A DNA stretch of 64,000 nucleotides, taken from NCBI RefSeq assembly GCF_036689815.1, contig NZ_JBAHUR010000008.1, positions 1-64,000 of the forward strand, written 5' to 3'. Below are positions 24,680 to 31,840 of the stretch, one piece after another; position 1 is the first letter of the stretch; the number at the start of each line of letters is the position of its first letter. The translations under genes and the position numbers were made by a program. Origin of the DNA: Magnetovibrio sp. PR-2. Its GTDB lineage: Bacteria; Pseudomonadota; Alphaproteobacteria; Rhodospirillales; Magnetovibrionaceae. The notes under the pieces are model-generated. The model was not told the origin of the DNA, made no database searches, and worked only from the letters and a program-made list of their open reading frames with translations.

Positions 24680-26742
24680 TACTGCATTTCATCAATAATA
24701 TTACCCAAGCTCTCGCCACTTATCGGATCGTACACTTCACCTGTGTCGATATCAATATCCGCAGATTCACCTTTCATACCTACCTTACTTTTTAGTTGTT
24801 CAAGTACTTTTCCCGCTTTGCGCCTATCTAAATCGTGGCGATTGGCAAGATGATCGACTTGTCTTAGGTCATTCTTCCGGGCTTCCACCACAGTCGGAAT
24901 ATCAATCTGACCTGGAATATTTTCTAATAGACCATGATCTAGTGGAGGTTCAGGATTGCTTGGAGGGACCAAAGTCAAATCTTTCAGACGGTTCTGGATA
25001 TATTCCTCGTACTTCTTGTCAAATTCAGGTGTTGGCTCGAACCCCGGTAAAGGCGGATTCATGCTGGGGTCGGCTTGTATCTGCTTCGAAGCTTCATTGG
25101 CGGCCCAACTGAGCCCCCATGCACCCGCTAACCAACCCAAAAACTCAACGGCTGCCGGAATTGCCGGGGCTGCTGCCGCTAAGAACGCGACATCGACACT
25201 CTTGCCATCCTTCCCCTTAAGCGTATCTGGGGCAACCTTATCCTCTAATTCCTGGATCGCCTCCAATTGCTCAGGCGTTAAGAAACCTGCATAAATGTTA
25301 TTCAGTCCCTTTACGTGAGGCACATTGTATCGGGCACTTGGATTTTGCCAACTGAGCTGCGATGTTGCTTCTGGATCATGCCAGCTGAGCGACGGCGTTG
25401 CTTCAACCAAGTTCGACACGGACAACAAACCAGACGGATATGCGCCGAGATCGCGTTGCCATGACTTAATCGCATCGACCATGGCCGTGCCGGGATATCC
25501 GGTGACATACTCTTCGGACAAATACCCCGTATCCACCAGCGCCTTTTGCGTTTGCAAAACATCGACAAAGTTGTTCACCCCATTCATCCCGACGGATGAG
25601 GTCAGTGTCGCTTGTCGCCCTTGTTTGGAACTCAGCAGATTGTTTCTCGAAGACAGCCCCATGGTCTCTGGCAGACTGTTGTAGAGATTGGCTAGCTGTT
25701 CGCCGCGATTGCTGAACCCTTTTTGGACACTGAACTGCCCTTTGATGTCCGACTTCAAATCCGCCAACAGGCCATCACCCGTTTGGGTGTATCCGTAGGC
25801 CGGGTGATGCTCTTTCGCAATCTCGGTTTCGCGGCTCTGGTCCGTCAGGCCGTAGGCCGGGTGGAACTCTTTGGACTTACGGGCTTTGTCTTGTGCCGCT
25901 GCGATTTGGCTGAACATTCCTTTCATGACCGCCTCTTCTTCTTTTTGTTTTTTCTCTTCGGCTTTGACTCGGTCTGTCTCAACCTTGGCTTTCGCGGCCT
26001 GCATCTTATCAATGTCGGCTTGCGACATGGTGTAAGGTGAGGCGATGGGGGCCTTGGTCGGGTCATCCGTGTAAGCGAGTGTGCCCGCCGCCGGAGACTT
26101 CGCCGCATTTGGCCCCGGCTTCCCGCTTTGCGCCAAAGAGCCCATTTGTGTCTGTGCAATGGAGGACCCTTTATTGACCGAGTTGCCCATGACGTCCACG
26201 TCTTTAACGGGGGCTTCTGGCTCTGCGGTGATTTGGCTGAGCTTGCCCACGACGGACGCGCTTGCGGCGGTCATCGGGCTGCTGAGTGCCGAGGACTGAC
26301 GTTCCACCGTCAAACCGTTGTCCAGCGTTTGCATATGACCTTGGTTAAAGGCGCGGTCAAGATTGGCCGCGCGAGCACGCGCGACGCGTTCATCGCTGAC
26401 GGTTGGGTTTTGAGCATTCCAACTGTCGCGGCGCGCACCATAATCTACAACCGCCCCTTTTTTCTCACCTTTCGTGGGGCCGTATAAGCCGCCTGGCAAA
26501 AAGTCGTTGTAACCCAGGGTGCGGCCACGCGCTTCATCCCAATCGCCGGATTTTGGGCCCTTTGTACTGGTGTAGTTCATGTACCCCATTTTGGTGCCCA
26601 GGGCGAAACGATCCCAGCCTTTGGCTTTGGAGAGTTGGTCTCGATATTCTTGTGCTTTCCGTTCGGCTTCTTGCTCTTTGACTTCTGGCGGTACTTCGTC
26701 CCCAAAGCCTGAGCCTGCATCTGACGCGCTATCACTACCCAT
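24679..26742 (-). CDS. Array-2 lead cargo toxin with PG-binding-like domain and variable C-terminus
   Basis: 687 aa. The first 140 residues are polar and aromatic (WDRFALGTKMGYMNYTS, GYNDFLPGGLYGP). Residues 220-330 have a Lys/Glu coiled coil and HPAYG repeats. Residues near 400-460 look like a peptidoglycan-binding domain (VLQTQKALVDTGYL, AMVDAIKSWQRDLGAYPSG). A short hydrophobic Ala-rich segment follows (VAFLAAAAPAIPAAVEFLGW), then a C-terminal domain ending HLANRHDLDRRKAGKVLEQL and DIDIDTGEVYD-x(6)-LGNIID. That ending resembles polymorphic-toxin tails I cannot name. It overlaps the acyltransferase gene by 8 bp, so the acyltransferase may modify it; no RTX repeats are present. Confidence 0.72.
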   Translation of the reverse strand: MGSDSASDAGSGFGDEVPPEVKEQEAERKAQEYRDQLSKAKGWDRFALGTKMGYMNYTSTKGPKSGDWDEARGRTLGYNDFLPGGLYGPTKGEKKGAVVDYGARRDSWNAQNPTVSDERVARARAANLDRAFNQGHMQTLDNGLTVERQSSALSSPMTAASASVVGKLSQITAEPEAPVKDVDVMGNSVNKGSSIAQTQMGSLAQSGKPGPNAAKSPAAGTLAYTDDPTKAPIASPYTMSQADIDKMQAAKAKVETDRVKAEEKKQKEEEAVMKGMFSQIAAAQDKARKSKEFHPAYGLTDQSRETEIAKEHHPAYGYTQTGDGLLADLKSDIKGQFSVQKGFSNRGEQLANLYNSLPETMGLSSRNNLLSSKQGRQATLTSSVGMNGVNNFVDVLQTQKALVDTGYLSEEYVTGYPGTAMVDAIKSWQRDLGAYPSGLLSVSNLVEATPSLSWHDPEATSQLSWQNPSARYNVPHVKGLNNIYAGFLTPEQLEAIQELEDKVAPDTLKGKDGKSVDVAFLAAAAPAIPAAVEFLGWLAGAWGLSWAANEASKQIQADPSMNPPLPGFEPTPEFDKKYEEYIQNRLKDLTLVPPSNPEPPLDHGLLENIPGQIDIPTVVEARKNDLRQVDHLANRHDLDRRKAGKVLEQLKSKVGMKGESADIDIDTGEVYDPISGESLGNIIDEMQ

Positions 26743-27130
26743 TTTTCACACTCACTTTCTTACCTTTTTTGGCGAACCGCACCCAGCTGGCGCCGGGGAC
26801 TTCGGATGGGGGGATGTCTTTGAAGGTGTTGCGCAAGAGCCCATAGAGCTTCAGCGCGTGCCCATAGGGCGCGATGAAATCCATGAACACCAGGTTCTCG
26901 CCCGAGCACCAGTCCTCAGCGCGCAGCTTGTATTCATCGTTTAAAAACGCTTCGGCTTTGTCGGACGGCAACCATGCCCACGTGGCCCAGGCCACCAGGC
27001 AATCGTCTTCCAACACATAGGCAAACTGGCCCAAGTGCAGGGGTGGTTGGATACAGCGCAAAATGGTGTCCACCGTATATTTGCGGTGATGCGCGGATGT
27101 GTTCATCAGTTCCAAAACATCTTCGATCAT
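26735..27130 (-). CDS. HlyC/RtxC-type toxin-activating lysine acyltransferase
   Basis: 131 aa covering the family core: HHRKYTVDTILRCIQPPL with the likely catalytic His15, QFAYVLEDDCLVAWATWAWL, AEDWCSGENLVFMDFIAPYG with the likely catalytic Asp84, and a LYGLLRNTF segment. In HlyC the His in LHRNW and the Asp in IDWIAPFG are catalytic; both are kept. The family transfers a fatty acyl group from acyl-ACP to Lys on RTX toxins. Here it overlaps the array-2 toxin by 8 bp. ATG at 27130 has AAAGGAC 7 nt upstream; an open extension to 27226 runs through a terminator hairpin and is unlikely. It is shorter than HlyC (about 170 aa). Confidence 0.8.
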   Translation of the reverse strand: MIEDVLELMNTSAHHRKYTVDTILRCIQPPLHLGQFAYVLEDDCLVAWATWAWLPSDKAEAFLNDEYKLRAEDWCSGENLVFMDFIAPYGHALKLYGLLRNTFKDIPPSEVPGASWVRFAKKGKKVSVKNG

Positions 27131-27144
27131 GATTTTGTCCTTTG

Positions 27145-27188
27145 AAAAAAATGACCGCGGACGACCGGAAGGAAAGGTCGCCCGCGGC
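27145..27188 (-). terminator. Intrinsic terminator between scaffold and toxin block
   Basis: Minus strand: stem CCGCGG-GCGACC ... GGTCG-T-CCGCGG, then a run of seven T. The acyltransferase start lies only 15 bp downstream, so toxin-block expression must come from read-through or from a promoter within 27189-27288. Confidence 0.8.
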
Positions 27189-27288
27189 CTAGGCGGCGGG
27201 AGCAGCGGATCGAACGCGCTCACCACCTCTGCGCAGCTCTACGGCCTAAGGAGTGTTGTGACGCCGTGCTGTGCAGGTAACGACCCGG

Positions 27289-27963
27289 TCAGTTCGCACC
27301 CGGGTAGAGTTTTTTGAAACCATCACGCACGCGCCCGACAAACGCAGGGTCACGCTCTTTCCAGTAGCGCGGATCTTTCATCATGCGTTTCAGGTCGTCC
27401 TCGCTGGTGCCCGGCGTGAACTCCGCATTGCGCGTCAAGGCCGGTTCGCGGCTTTGCATCATTTCCGCCATGGCGATGACACCATCGGCGGAGCTCACCA
27501 GGTTTTCATAGACATTGGGTGGCAAATTTGCTTCACCCCAGGCCTTGAGTTGCTGACGTGCGGCTTCGAAACGGTCTTGGCCGCCGAAGTGTTGATGCAA
27601 ACGTTCTGCGTCGCGGGCTTCTTCAAACTGAGACGACATTTGCGCGATGACCGGCAACAACTTTTCTTTGGCCAAGTCGTAAACCAATTGGGCTTGTTCT
27701 TGGGAAAAGCCGTTGTCGAACAAACGTTGATTGACCTCGTCGTCAACGTCCAAGAGATCGTCATCGATCATGATCTCATAGGCAGAGGGGGCGTCCGGAA
27801 TGTTCGAAGCGCCCTGACTGTGCAGGTGTTGTTCCAGTTCTTGATAGGACCGCGCCAAGTCTTCGGTGCGGATTTCGCCTTTTTCATCGTCCCAAAACTT
27901 CGCCGGCACCCATGTGGGCATGGCGGGTTTGTTTTGAACATTGGGGTTCGGTTCGGTGTTCAT
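27289..27963 (-). CDS. Phage scaffold (capsid assembly) protein
   Basis: 224 aa, acidic and helical, starting MNTEPNPNVQNKPAMPTWVP and continuing with KFWDDEKGEIRTEDLARSY, a typical scaffold N-terminus in podoviruses. The C-terminus is basic (RDPAFVGRVRDGFKKLYPG), as in coat-binding helix-turn-helix tails of scaffolds. Directly follows portal and Bbp19-like genes. Confidence 0.8.
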   Translation of the reverse strand: MNTEPNPNVQNKPAMPTWVPAKFWDDEKGEIRTEDLARSYQELEQHLHSQGASNIPDAPSAYEIMIDDDLLDVDDEVNQRLFDNGFSQEQAQLVYDLAKEKLLPVIAQMSSQFEEARDAERLHQHFGGQDRFEAARQQLKAWGEANLPPNVYENLVSSADGVIAMAEMMQSREPALTRNAEFTPGTSEDDLKRMMKDPRYWKERDPAFVGRVRDGFKKLYPGAN

Positions 27964-27993
27964 TGAGTTAAATCTCCTCGATTGAGTTAAAAA

Positions 27994-28272
27994 TCAGTCG
28001 CCTTGGCGACCGCGTTGGGTCAGTTGTTCGATGGTGCTGACCAACTGTCTTTGGCCTTCGATATGACGCAGGTGTTCGGCGCTCACATTCGGGCCCATGG
28101 CGCGTTCCAATGTCATGGACCGCAAGTGTTCGAGCACGCGCTGACCGTCGGGTGACGAAAAGCAACGCGCATAGGCCAAACGGATTTCTTGTTCCGCTTG
28201 AGCGCTGACAACTTCGTCTTCGTGTTCTGCAAAGCGTTCGAACCACGCCCAACCTGATGTTTGCGTGCTCAC
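27994..28272 (-). CDS. Bbp19-like phage structural protein
   Basis: 92 aa with the Bbp19-like pattern: RLAYARCFSSPDGQRVLEHLRSMT (cited in part) and the later EGQRQLVSTIEQL. These small proteins sit between portal and scaffold in BPP-1-like podoviruses; their exact role is not known to me. It overlaps the portal stop by ATGA. Confidence 0.75.
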   Translation of the reverse strand: MSTQTSGWAWFERFAEHEDEVVSAQAEQEIRLAYARCFSSPDGQRVLEHLRSMTLERAMGPNVSAEHLRHIEGQRQLVSTIEQLTQRGRQGD

Positions 28273-29957
28273 AGCTCACCTCCTTTCATGGGGTCTAAAG
28301 GCTCTTTCAGGTCGGGTAATTTGTGTGATGGTGTAAGGCCACGGTGCCTCCAAGTGCGCGCGGTTGGCCGGTCCGCAGGATCAATCCGCGCCGTTTCTGA
28401 CGGTGGCTCAACCGGCGCTCCCATTTTTTGCAATGCCGTCATCAACGACTGACTTTGAACCGGGCCGTTACCCGCTTCGACTTCTGCAAGTTTTTGCGCC
28501 ATCTCTTTTTCGCTGAGCAAAATGTCTTCGGGAATGTTGTAAGACTTTGCCAGCCAGTGCAGTGCACGCGGAACGTCAACCAATTCCACGCCCCCACCCA
28601 ACTGGACCGCGGCGCTGAGCCAAGCCATGGCACCCGACGAGCCGTTTTGTGATTGGCGCTGCGCCAGTGGCGATTTGTAGTCGATGTCGATGGTCCGCCC
28701 ATCTACCGAAATAGCGGGGATTTCACCACGACGGCGCAAGACTGAAATCGCGCGTTCGATCAACGGTGACAATAGTTCCGATTGCAAACGGCCATATGTC
28801 GCGCCGAGGAGGCGCGCCATTTCGACAGAGCGTTCGACCACTTCTGTAGCACTCATCCGCGGGCCAGAAATTTGGCCCAGTTTATCGGCCAGCAGCGCCG
28901 AACGAATGGCGATGCGCGTGCCCTCCAAGACCGAGCCGGAGATATCGAAACGCCCTGGGTTTCTCAAAGGCGTCAATCCAGCAGAACCAACAGCCTTTGG
29001 AATGATGGCACCAGGAACCAATTTGATGTTTGCCGGGTTCAACACACCGTCGTCATCGGCTTGCCAAATACCCGTCACCGAGATCGATGCGTTTTTCAAT
29101 ACCAACTCGACAATTTTGTTCGCCGTCTTAATATCCGGCAAAGCTTTCATCACCGGAGAACGTCCATAAATTTCACCTGGTGCTTTCAACCAACGGAAAT
29201 TGATAAACGGGGACGTGTCGAAGGTCCCTTCGGCCAGCAATTCGGCCTCATTGGCTAAGCCGGGCGCAGGTTCTGCAACCGCCATAAAACGATAACCTTT
29301 GTCACTGGGCAAAACCGCTTCGATCACCGAAATACGATTTTCATCCAGGTCCAAAGCCTGTGGTTTTTCAGCGCCCAACTCCGGGGCTTCGGGATAGCGT
29401 TTTTTCAATTCGCGCGATGTGAGTTTCAAACGCCGCAAAGTGCCGCTCAAAGCACCGTTTGCGTCCCCTTCAAAAACCACATCAAATAGGGGCACAGCAC
29501 TAAAGCGCAAGGCAGAACCTTCCCCCAACGGTGTTTCTTCCACCATCAAGCATGCGGTTCCGGCCGTGACCAGATCCAAGAAACATTGATGGATCTCAAC
29601 GGCAAAATTCGACCGGTCAATGTTCGACTGGATAATCTCTGACACCTTATCGAGCTTGCTGACCAAATCCTCGCGGTCCTCACCCTCCATACCTGTGCCC
29701 GGCATCAATCCAATCCAACGCGACCAGGGCGGGGTTAAGTTCGACAAAAGACTGGCCGCCAACTGATCGACGGCATCGGGCGCCGTTCCGTCAAACAAGC
29801 GCTCACCCGCCGTATGGCCGTTCTTGTTGGCCGGATTGCGTTGAGGCAACGTGAAGTCATAACAATCCTGCCAGTGACTTTCCCAGATTTGGCGGCGTTC
29901 CTTGGCCTGTCGATAGTGCTTGATGATCATTTCCGGCGTAAGCTCATCCATAATCAT
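28269..29957 (-). CDS. Head-tail connector (portal) protein
   Basis: 562 aa, T7 gp8-type: RRQIWESHWQDCYDFTLPQRN near the start, ERLFDGTAPDAVDQLAASLL, LTPPWSRWIGL, and later AELLAEGTFDTSPFINFRWL and PRMSATEVVERSVEMARLLG (each cited in part). It forms the dodecameric ring through which DNA is packaged. A full-length portal supports DNA-filled heads. It overlaps the 69-aa gene upstream and the Bbp19-like gene downstream. Confidence 0.88.
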   Translation of the reverse strand: MIMDELTPEMIIKHYRQAKERRQIWESHWQDCYDFTLPQRNPANKNGHTAGERLFDGTAPDAVDQLAASLLSNLTPPWSRWIGLMPGTGMEGEDREDLVSKLDKVSEIIQSNIDRSNFAVEIHQCFLDLVTAGTACLMVEETPLGEGSALRFSAVPLFDVVFEGDANGALSGTLRRLKLTSRELKKRYPEAPELGAEKPQALDLDENRISVIEAVLPSDKGYRFMAVAEPAPGLANEAELLAEGTFDTSPFINFRWLKAPGEIYGRSPVMKALPDIKTANKIVELVLKNASISVTGIWQADDDGVLNPANIKLVPGAIIPKAVGSAGLTPLRNPGRFDISGSVLEGTRIAIRSALLADKLGQISGPRMSATEVVERSVEMARLLGATYGRLQSELLSPLIERAISVLRRRGEIPAISVDGRTIDIDYKSPLAQRQSQNGSSGAMAWLSAAVQLGGGVELVDVPRALHWLAKSYNIPEDILLSEKEMAQKLAEVEAGNGPVQSQSLMTALQKMGAPVEPPSETARIDPADRPTARTWRHRGLTPSHKLPDLKEPLDPMKGGEL

Positions 29958-30163
29958 TCTCCCAACAATTCTTTGGTCGGTTTGATCGATGTTGTGCCCA
30001 TCAAGCCGCGCTCAGATGTTTTGATGGTGGCGGCCCGCCCACGGCGGCGACGCTCAATACCTTCAAGACGGGCTTTACGCTCGGCTTCGACTGTCGGATC
30101 AACAGCCGGTTGTTCATATACCGGCGCCGGGGGCGACGGTGGCGATGAAGTCAATCCACCCAT
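29954..30163 (-). CDS. Small conserved phage protein upstream of portal
   Basis: 69 aa. Pro-rich start, then an Arg-rich stretch (RRRRGRAATIKTSERGLMG) and a conserved GLMG end region. Similar short proteins with a RGRAATI motif occur beside portal genes of alphaproteobacterial podoviruses; function unknown. It overlaps the portal start by ATGA and follows the terminator at 30200-30229. Confidence 0.6.
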   Translation of the reverse strand: MGGLTSSPPSPPAPVYEQPAVDPTVEAERKARLEGIERRRRGRAATIKTSERGLMGTTSIKPTKELLGE

Positions 30164-30199
30164 AATTCGGGTCTCCTTGTATTCAGGGGTGTGAACATG

Positions 30200-30229
30200 A
30201 AAAAACCCGACACATTTCAGTGCCGGGTT
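30200..30229 (-). terminator. Intrinsic terminator between early operon and structural operon
   Basis: Minus strand: AACCCGGCAC-TGAAAT-GTGTCGGGTT stem followed by a T-run. Because the only promoter found for the structural genes is the LexA-controlled one at 31115-31143, structural expression would need read-through, antitermination or an unseen promoter in 30164-30199. Confidence 0.85.
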
Positions 30230-30272
30230 TGCTTTAGACGCACCTGTGGTGGTCGTTAAGAGGATTTTTAAC

Positions 30273-30716
30273 CTAATGAATCGCTCCTGTCAACGACTTT
30301 TTTCCTATATTTTGATTTAAATGTTTAAACAGTTGCCACGGGGTCATAACCCAAGGGGCCCGGATGCCAAGCACACGCTTCACCGCCTCCACACAACTGA
30401 AGACCGCCCACGGCAATGCCATGGGGCGCAGCGCCTGGATCTCTGTGTCAATGAGCCTATAACCGTTTTGCTGTAGCCAGTGACGCAATTGGGTCTCGCT
30501 GTGTCCAGGCCAAACCTCGATTTCTGTACCGATGGAAAGCGGGTTGTACATGACCCACGTTCCCTGGGATTGAATGAACGCAAAACAATGACGATATCCC
30601 GGGCGCAAGTAGCGCAGGACCTTCAGCTCGGGGCTTCCGCCAAAGGCGACGATCGCGCGTTTCATCCCTCCGCCCAGGGCGTCATGCTTATGCGGATTGT
30701 CCGGTGTTTTGTTCAT
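30273..30716 (-). CDS. Early-operon phage protein, 147 aa, unknown function
   Basis: A hydrophilic start (HKHDALGGGMKRAIVAFGG) is followed by FRYLRPGYRHCFAFIQSQG-like text (actual LRPGYRHCFAFIQSQGTWV), WVMYNPLSIGTEIEVWPGH, and FSCVEAVKRVLGIRAPWVMTPWQLFKHL near the end. The RHCF and SCVE residues are reminiscent of small papain/NlpC-like proteins (a Cys and His pair), but the order is not convincing. It overlaps the upstream early gene by 29 bp and ends before the terminator. It is a candidate for the switch to late expression, though no DNA-binding motif is visible. Confidence 0.6.
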   Translation of the reverse strand: MNKTPDNPHKHDALGGGMKRAIVAFGGSPELKVLRYLRPGYRHCFAFIQSQGTWVMYNPLSIGTEIEVWPGHSETQLRHWLQQNGYRLIDTEIQALRPMALPWAVFSCVEAVKRVLGIRAPWVMTPWQLFKHLNQNIGKKSLTGAIH

Positions 30717-31080
30717 GTTCTACAATCCCTTTGGCCTTGAGCTCCGTGGTCAAACGATCCAAGGCGTCATCCCATAACTGCACATCGTATTGCTCTTGGC
30801 GCACCCGCGAATCGGGCGGGCATTCGCGCCAGCCAAACCGCGCCAATGTTTTTAAATGGTGGCGGCCGATCACACGTTTTTGATGCAAACGCATCACGGC
30901 TCGGTAAATGTCGTCCGGCTCGCAAGGCCGTGTCGTATCCGATGCATCGCGGCTAAGCCGTGCACCTTCCATGCGTGCTCGCTCTGAACGTATGAACCAA
31001 AACCAAGCTTCCTCTGCACTGCCAAAGGCTATGATGTCTTTTTCAGGCAGGGGGTTGGCGATAATGCGTGTACGCGGCAT
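30688..31080 (-). CDS. First early-operon protein, 130 aa, unknown function
   Basis: Starts MPRTRIIANPLPEKDIIAFG and has SAEEAWFWFIRSERARMEG, PCEPDDIYRAVMRLHQKRVIG, HHLKTLARFGWRE and RVRQEQYDVQLWDDALDRL. Basic and aromatic, mostly helical; the DIYRAVMRL to LARFGW part could be a small helical nucleic-acid-binding unit, but no named family was recognised. Start ATG at 31080 has GGAG 8 nt upstream. It is the first gene under the LexA operator, so it is the likeliest trigger of the lytic programme. Confidence 0.65.
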   Translation of the reverse strand: MPRTRIIANPLPEKDIIAFGSAEEAWFWFIRSERARMEGARLSRDASDTTRPCEPDDIYRAVMRLHQKRVIGRHHLKTLARFGWRECPPDSRVRQEQYDVQLWDDALDRLTTELKAKGIVEHEQNTGQSA

Positions 31081-31099
31081 AAGATAAACTCCATTTGAT

Positions 31100-31114
31100 G
31101 TTCCCGTTATGTTC
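31100..31114. promoter_or_regulatory. LexA (SOS) operator, alphaproteobacterial type
   Basis: GTTCCCGTTATGTTC is an exact match to the alphaproteobacterial LexA box GTTC-N7-GTTC. It lies directly downstream of the -10 of the minus-strand promoter, across the expected transcription start, where LexA would block initiation of the early operon. Confidence 0.8.
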
Positions 31115-31143
31115 TACATAATCGTCATTTTTTCCTATGTCAA
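31115..31143 (-). promoter_or_regulatory. Early-operon promoter
   Basis: Minus strand: perfect -35 TTGACA (31138-31143), 17-bp spacer, -10 TATGTA (31115-31120). The expected start at about 31108 falls inside the LexA box. The remaining 31144-31204 would hold the divergent promoter of the repressor gene; no clear -35/-10 pair was fixed there. Confidence 0.7.
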
Positions 31144-31204
31144 CAGGGTGTTGGAATTTTGTCCTAATGACATATTTACACATTGATGTGATAATCTTCC
31201 CATT

Positions 31205-31831
31205 ATGAAACATGCAGATGTTTGGAAAGCAGTCGACAAGCTCGCGCAGGCCTATGGCTATTCTGCGTCAGGATTGGCGCGTCAGGCGGGCTTAGACCCC
31301 ACCACCTTCAACAAATCCAAGCGCACCACGCGCGAGGGGAAGGAACGCTGGCCGTCCACCGAAAGCATTGCCAAAATCCTCAAAGCCACGGGCGCGGATC
31401 TGTCTCAATTCACCGCTTATATTCAAAACGGTGAAACCCCAACACCTCGCAACGTGCCCTTGATCGGCTTTGCCCAAGCGGGCGCGGAAGGATTTTTCGA
31501 CGATGCGGGATACCCCACCGGTGGCGGTTGGGATGCGGTGCCCATTCCCGGCACCACGGACGGACATGCCTATGCGTTGGAGATTTCCGGCGACAGCATG
31601 GACCCGGTCTTTCGCGACGGTGATATTGTGATTGTTTCCCCCGAAGCGGACATTCGGCGCGGGGATCGTGTGGTGGTCAAAACTTCTGGTGGCGAGGTCA
31701 TGGCCAAAGTCCTGCTGCGCAAAACCGCCCAGCGCATCGAGCTTGGCTCTTTCAACCCCGATCACGAAAATCGCGAATTCGCCCTCGCCGACATCGACTG
31801 GATGGCCCGCATCATTTGGGCACAGCAGTAA
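31205..31831 (+). CDS. S24-family (LexA/CI-like) self-cleaving transcriptional repressor
   Basis: 208 aa. An N-terminal helix-turn-helix (SGLARQAGLDPTTFNKSKR) is followed by an S24 peptidase domain. An Ala92-Gly93 cleavage site (AQAG), nucleophile Ser131 (SGDSMDP) and general base Lys168 (VMAKVL) are present; the 37-residue Ser-Lys spacing equals that in E. coli LexA. It should bind DNA and be inactivated by RecA-stimulated self-cleavage. It is divergent from the early operon, the usual place of a prophage repressor. Similar regulators are also widespread chromosomal genes in Rhodospirillales, so it could be a host gene next to the element. Confidence 0.85.
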   Translation: MKHADVWKAVDKLAQAYGYSASGLARQAGLDPTTFNKSKRTTREGKERWPSTESIAKILKATGADLSQFTAYIQNGETPTPRNVPLIGFAQAGAEGFFDDAGYPTGGGWDAVPIPGTTDGHAYALEISGDSMDPVFRDGDIVIVSPEADIRRGDRVVVKTSGGEVMAKVLLRKTAQRIELGSFNPDHENREFALADIDWMARIIWAQQ

Positions 31832-31840
31832 GCCTAGTTT

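Larger units (their letters stand above)
1..31143 (-). mobile_element. Podovirus-type prophage or domesticated phage-like element carrying toxin arrays
   Basis: Nearly all genes are on the minus strand in short-tailed-phage order: early operon, portal, Bbp19-like, scaffold, capsid, tail tubular A and B, internal-virion-like, fibres, large terminase, holin, endolysin, toxins. Right edge is the LexA-controlled promoter next to a divergent S24 repressor. The left edge is outside the window because the sequence starts inside a repeated toxin module. No integrase, DNA polymerase, helicase, phage RNA polymerase or small terminase gene is visible here. The element could be intact with those genes further left, or domesticated. 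No attachment site was found. Confidence 0.85.

Noticed and set aside
24679-26742. RTX toxin
   Set aside because: An acyltransferase adjoins it, but no GGxGxDxUx calcium-binding repeats or type I secretion genes were found.
30273-30716. NlpC/papain-type peptidase
   Set aside because: A Cys and a His are present but not in convincing sequence context or order; left as unknown.
1-31143. Tail-only bacteriocin (tailocin)
   Set aside because: Portal, scaffold, capsid and a complete large terminase are present, and the tail is of the short podovirus type.
1-31143. Classical gene transfer agent of the Rhodobacter type
   Set aside because: The holin resembles GTA holins, but the portal, nozzle and fibre genes are T7/BPP-1-like and siphovirus-type GTA tail genes are absent.
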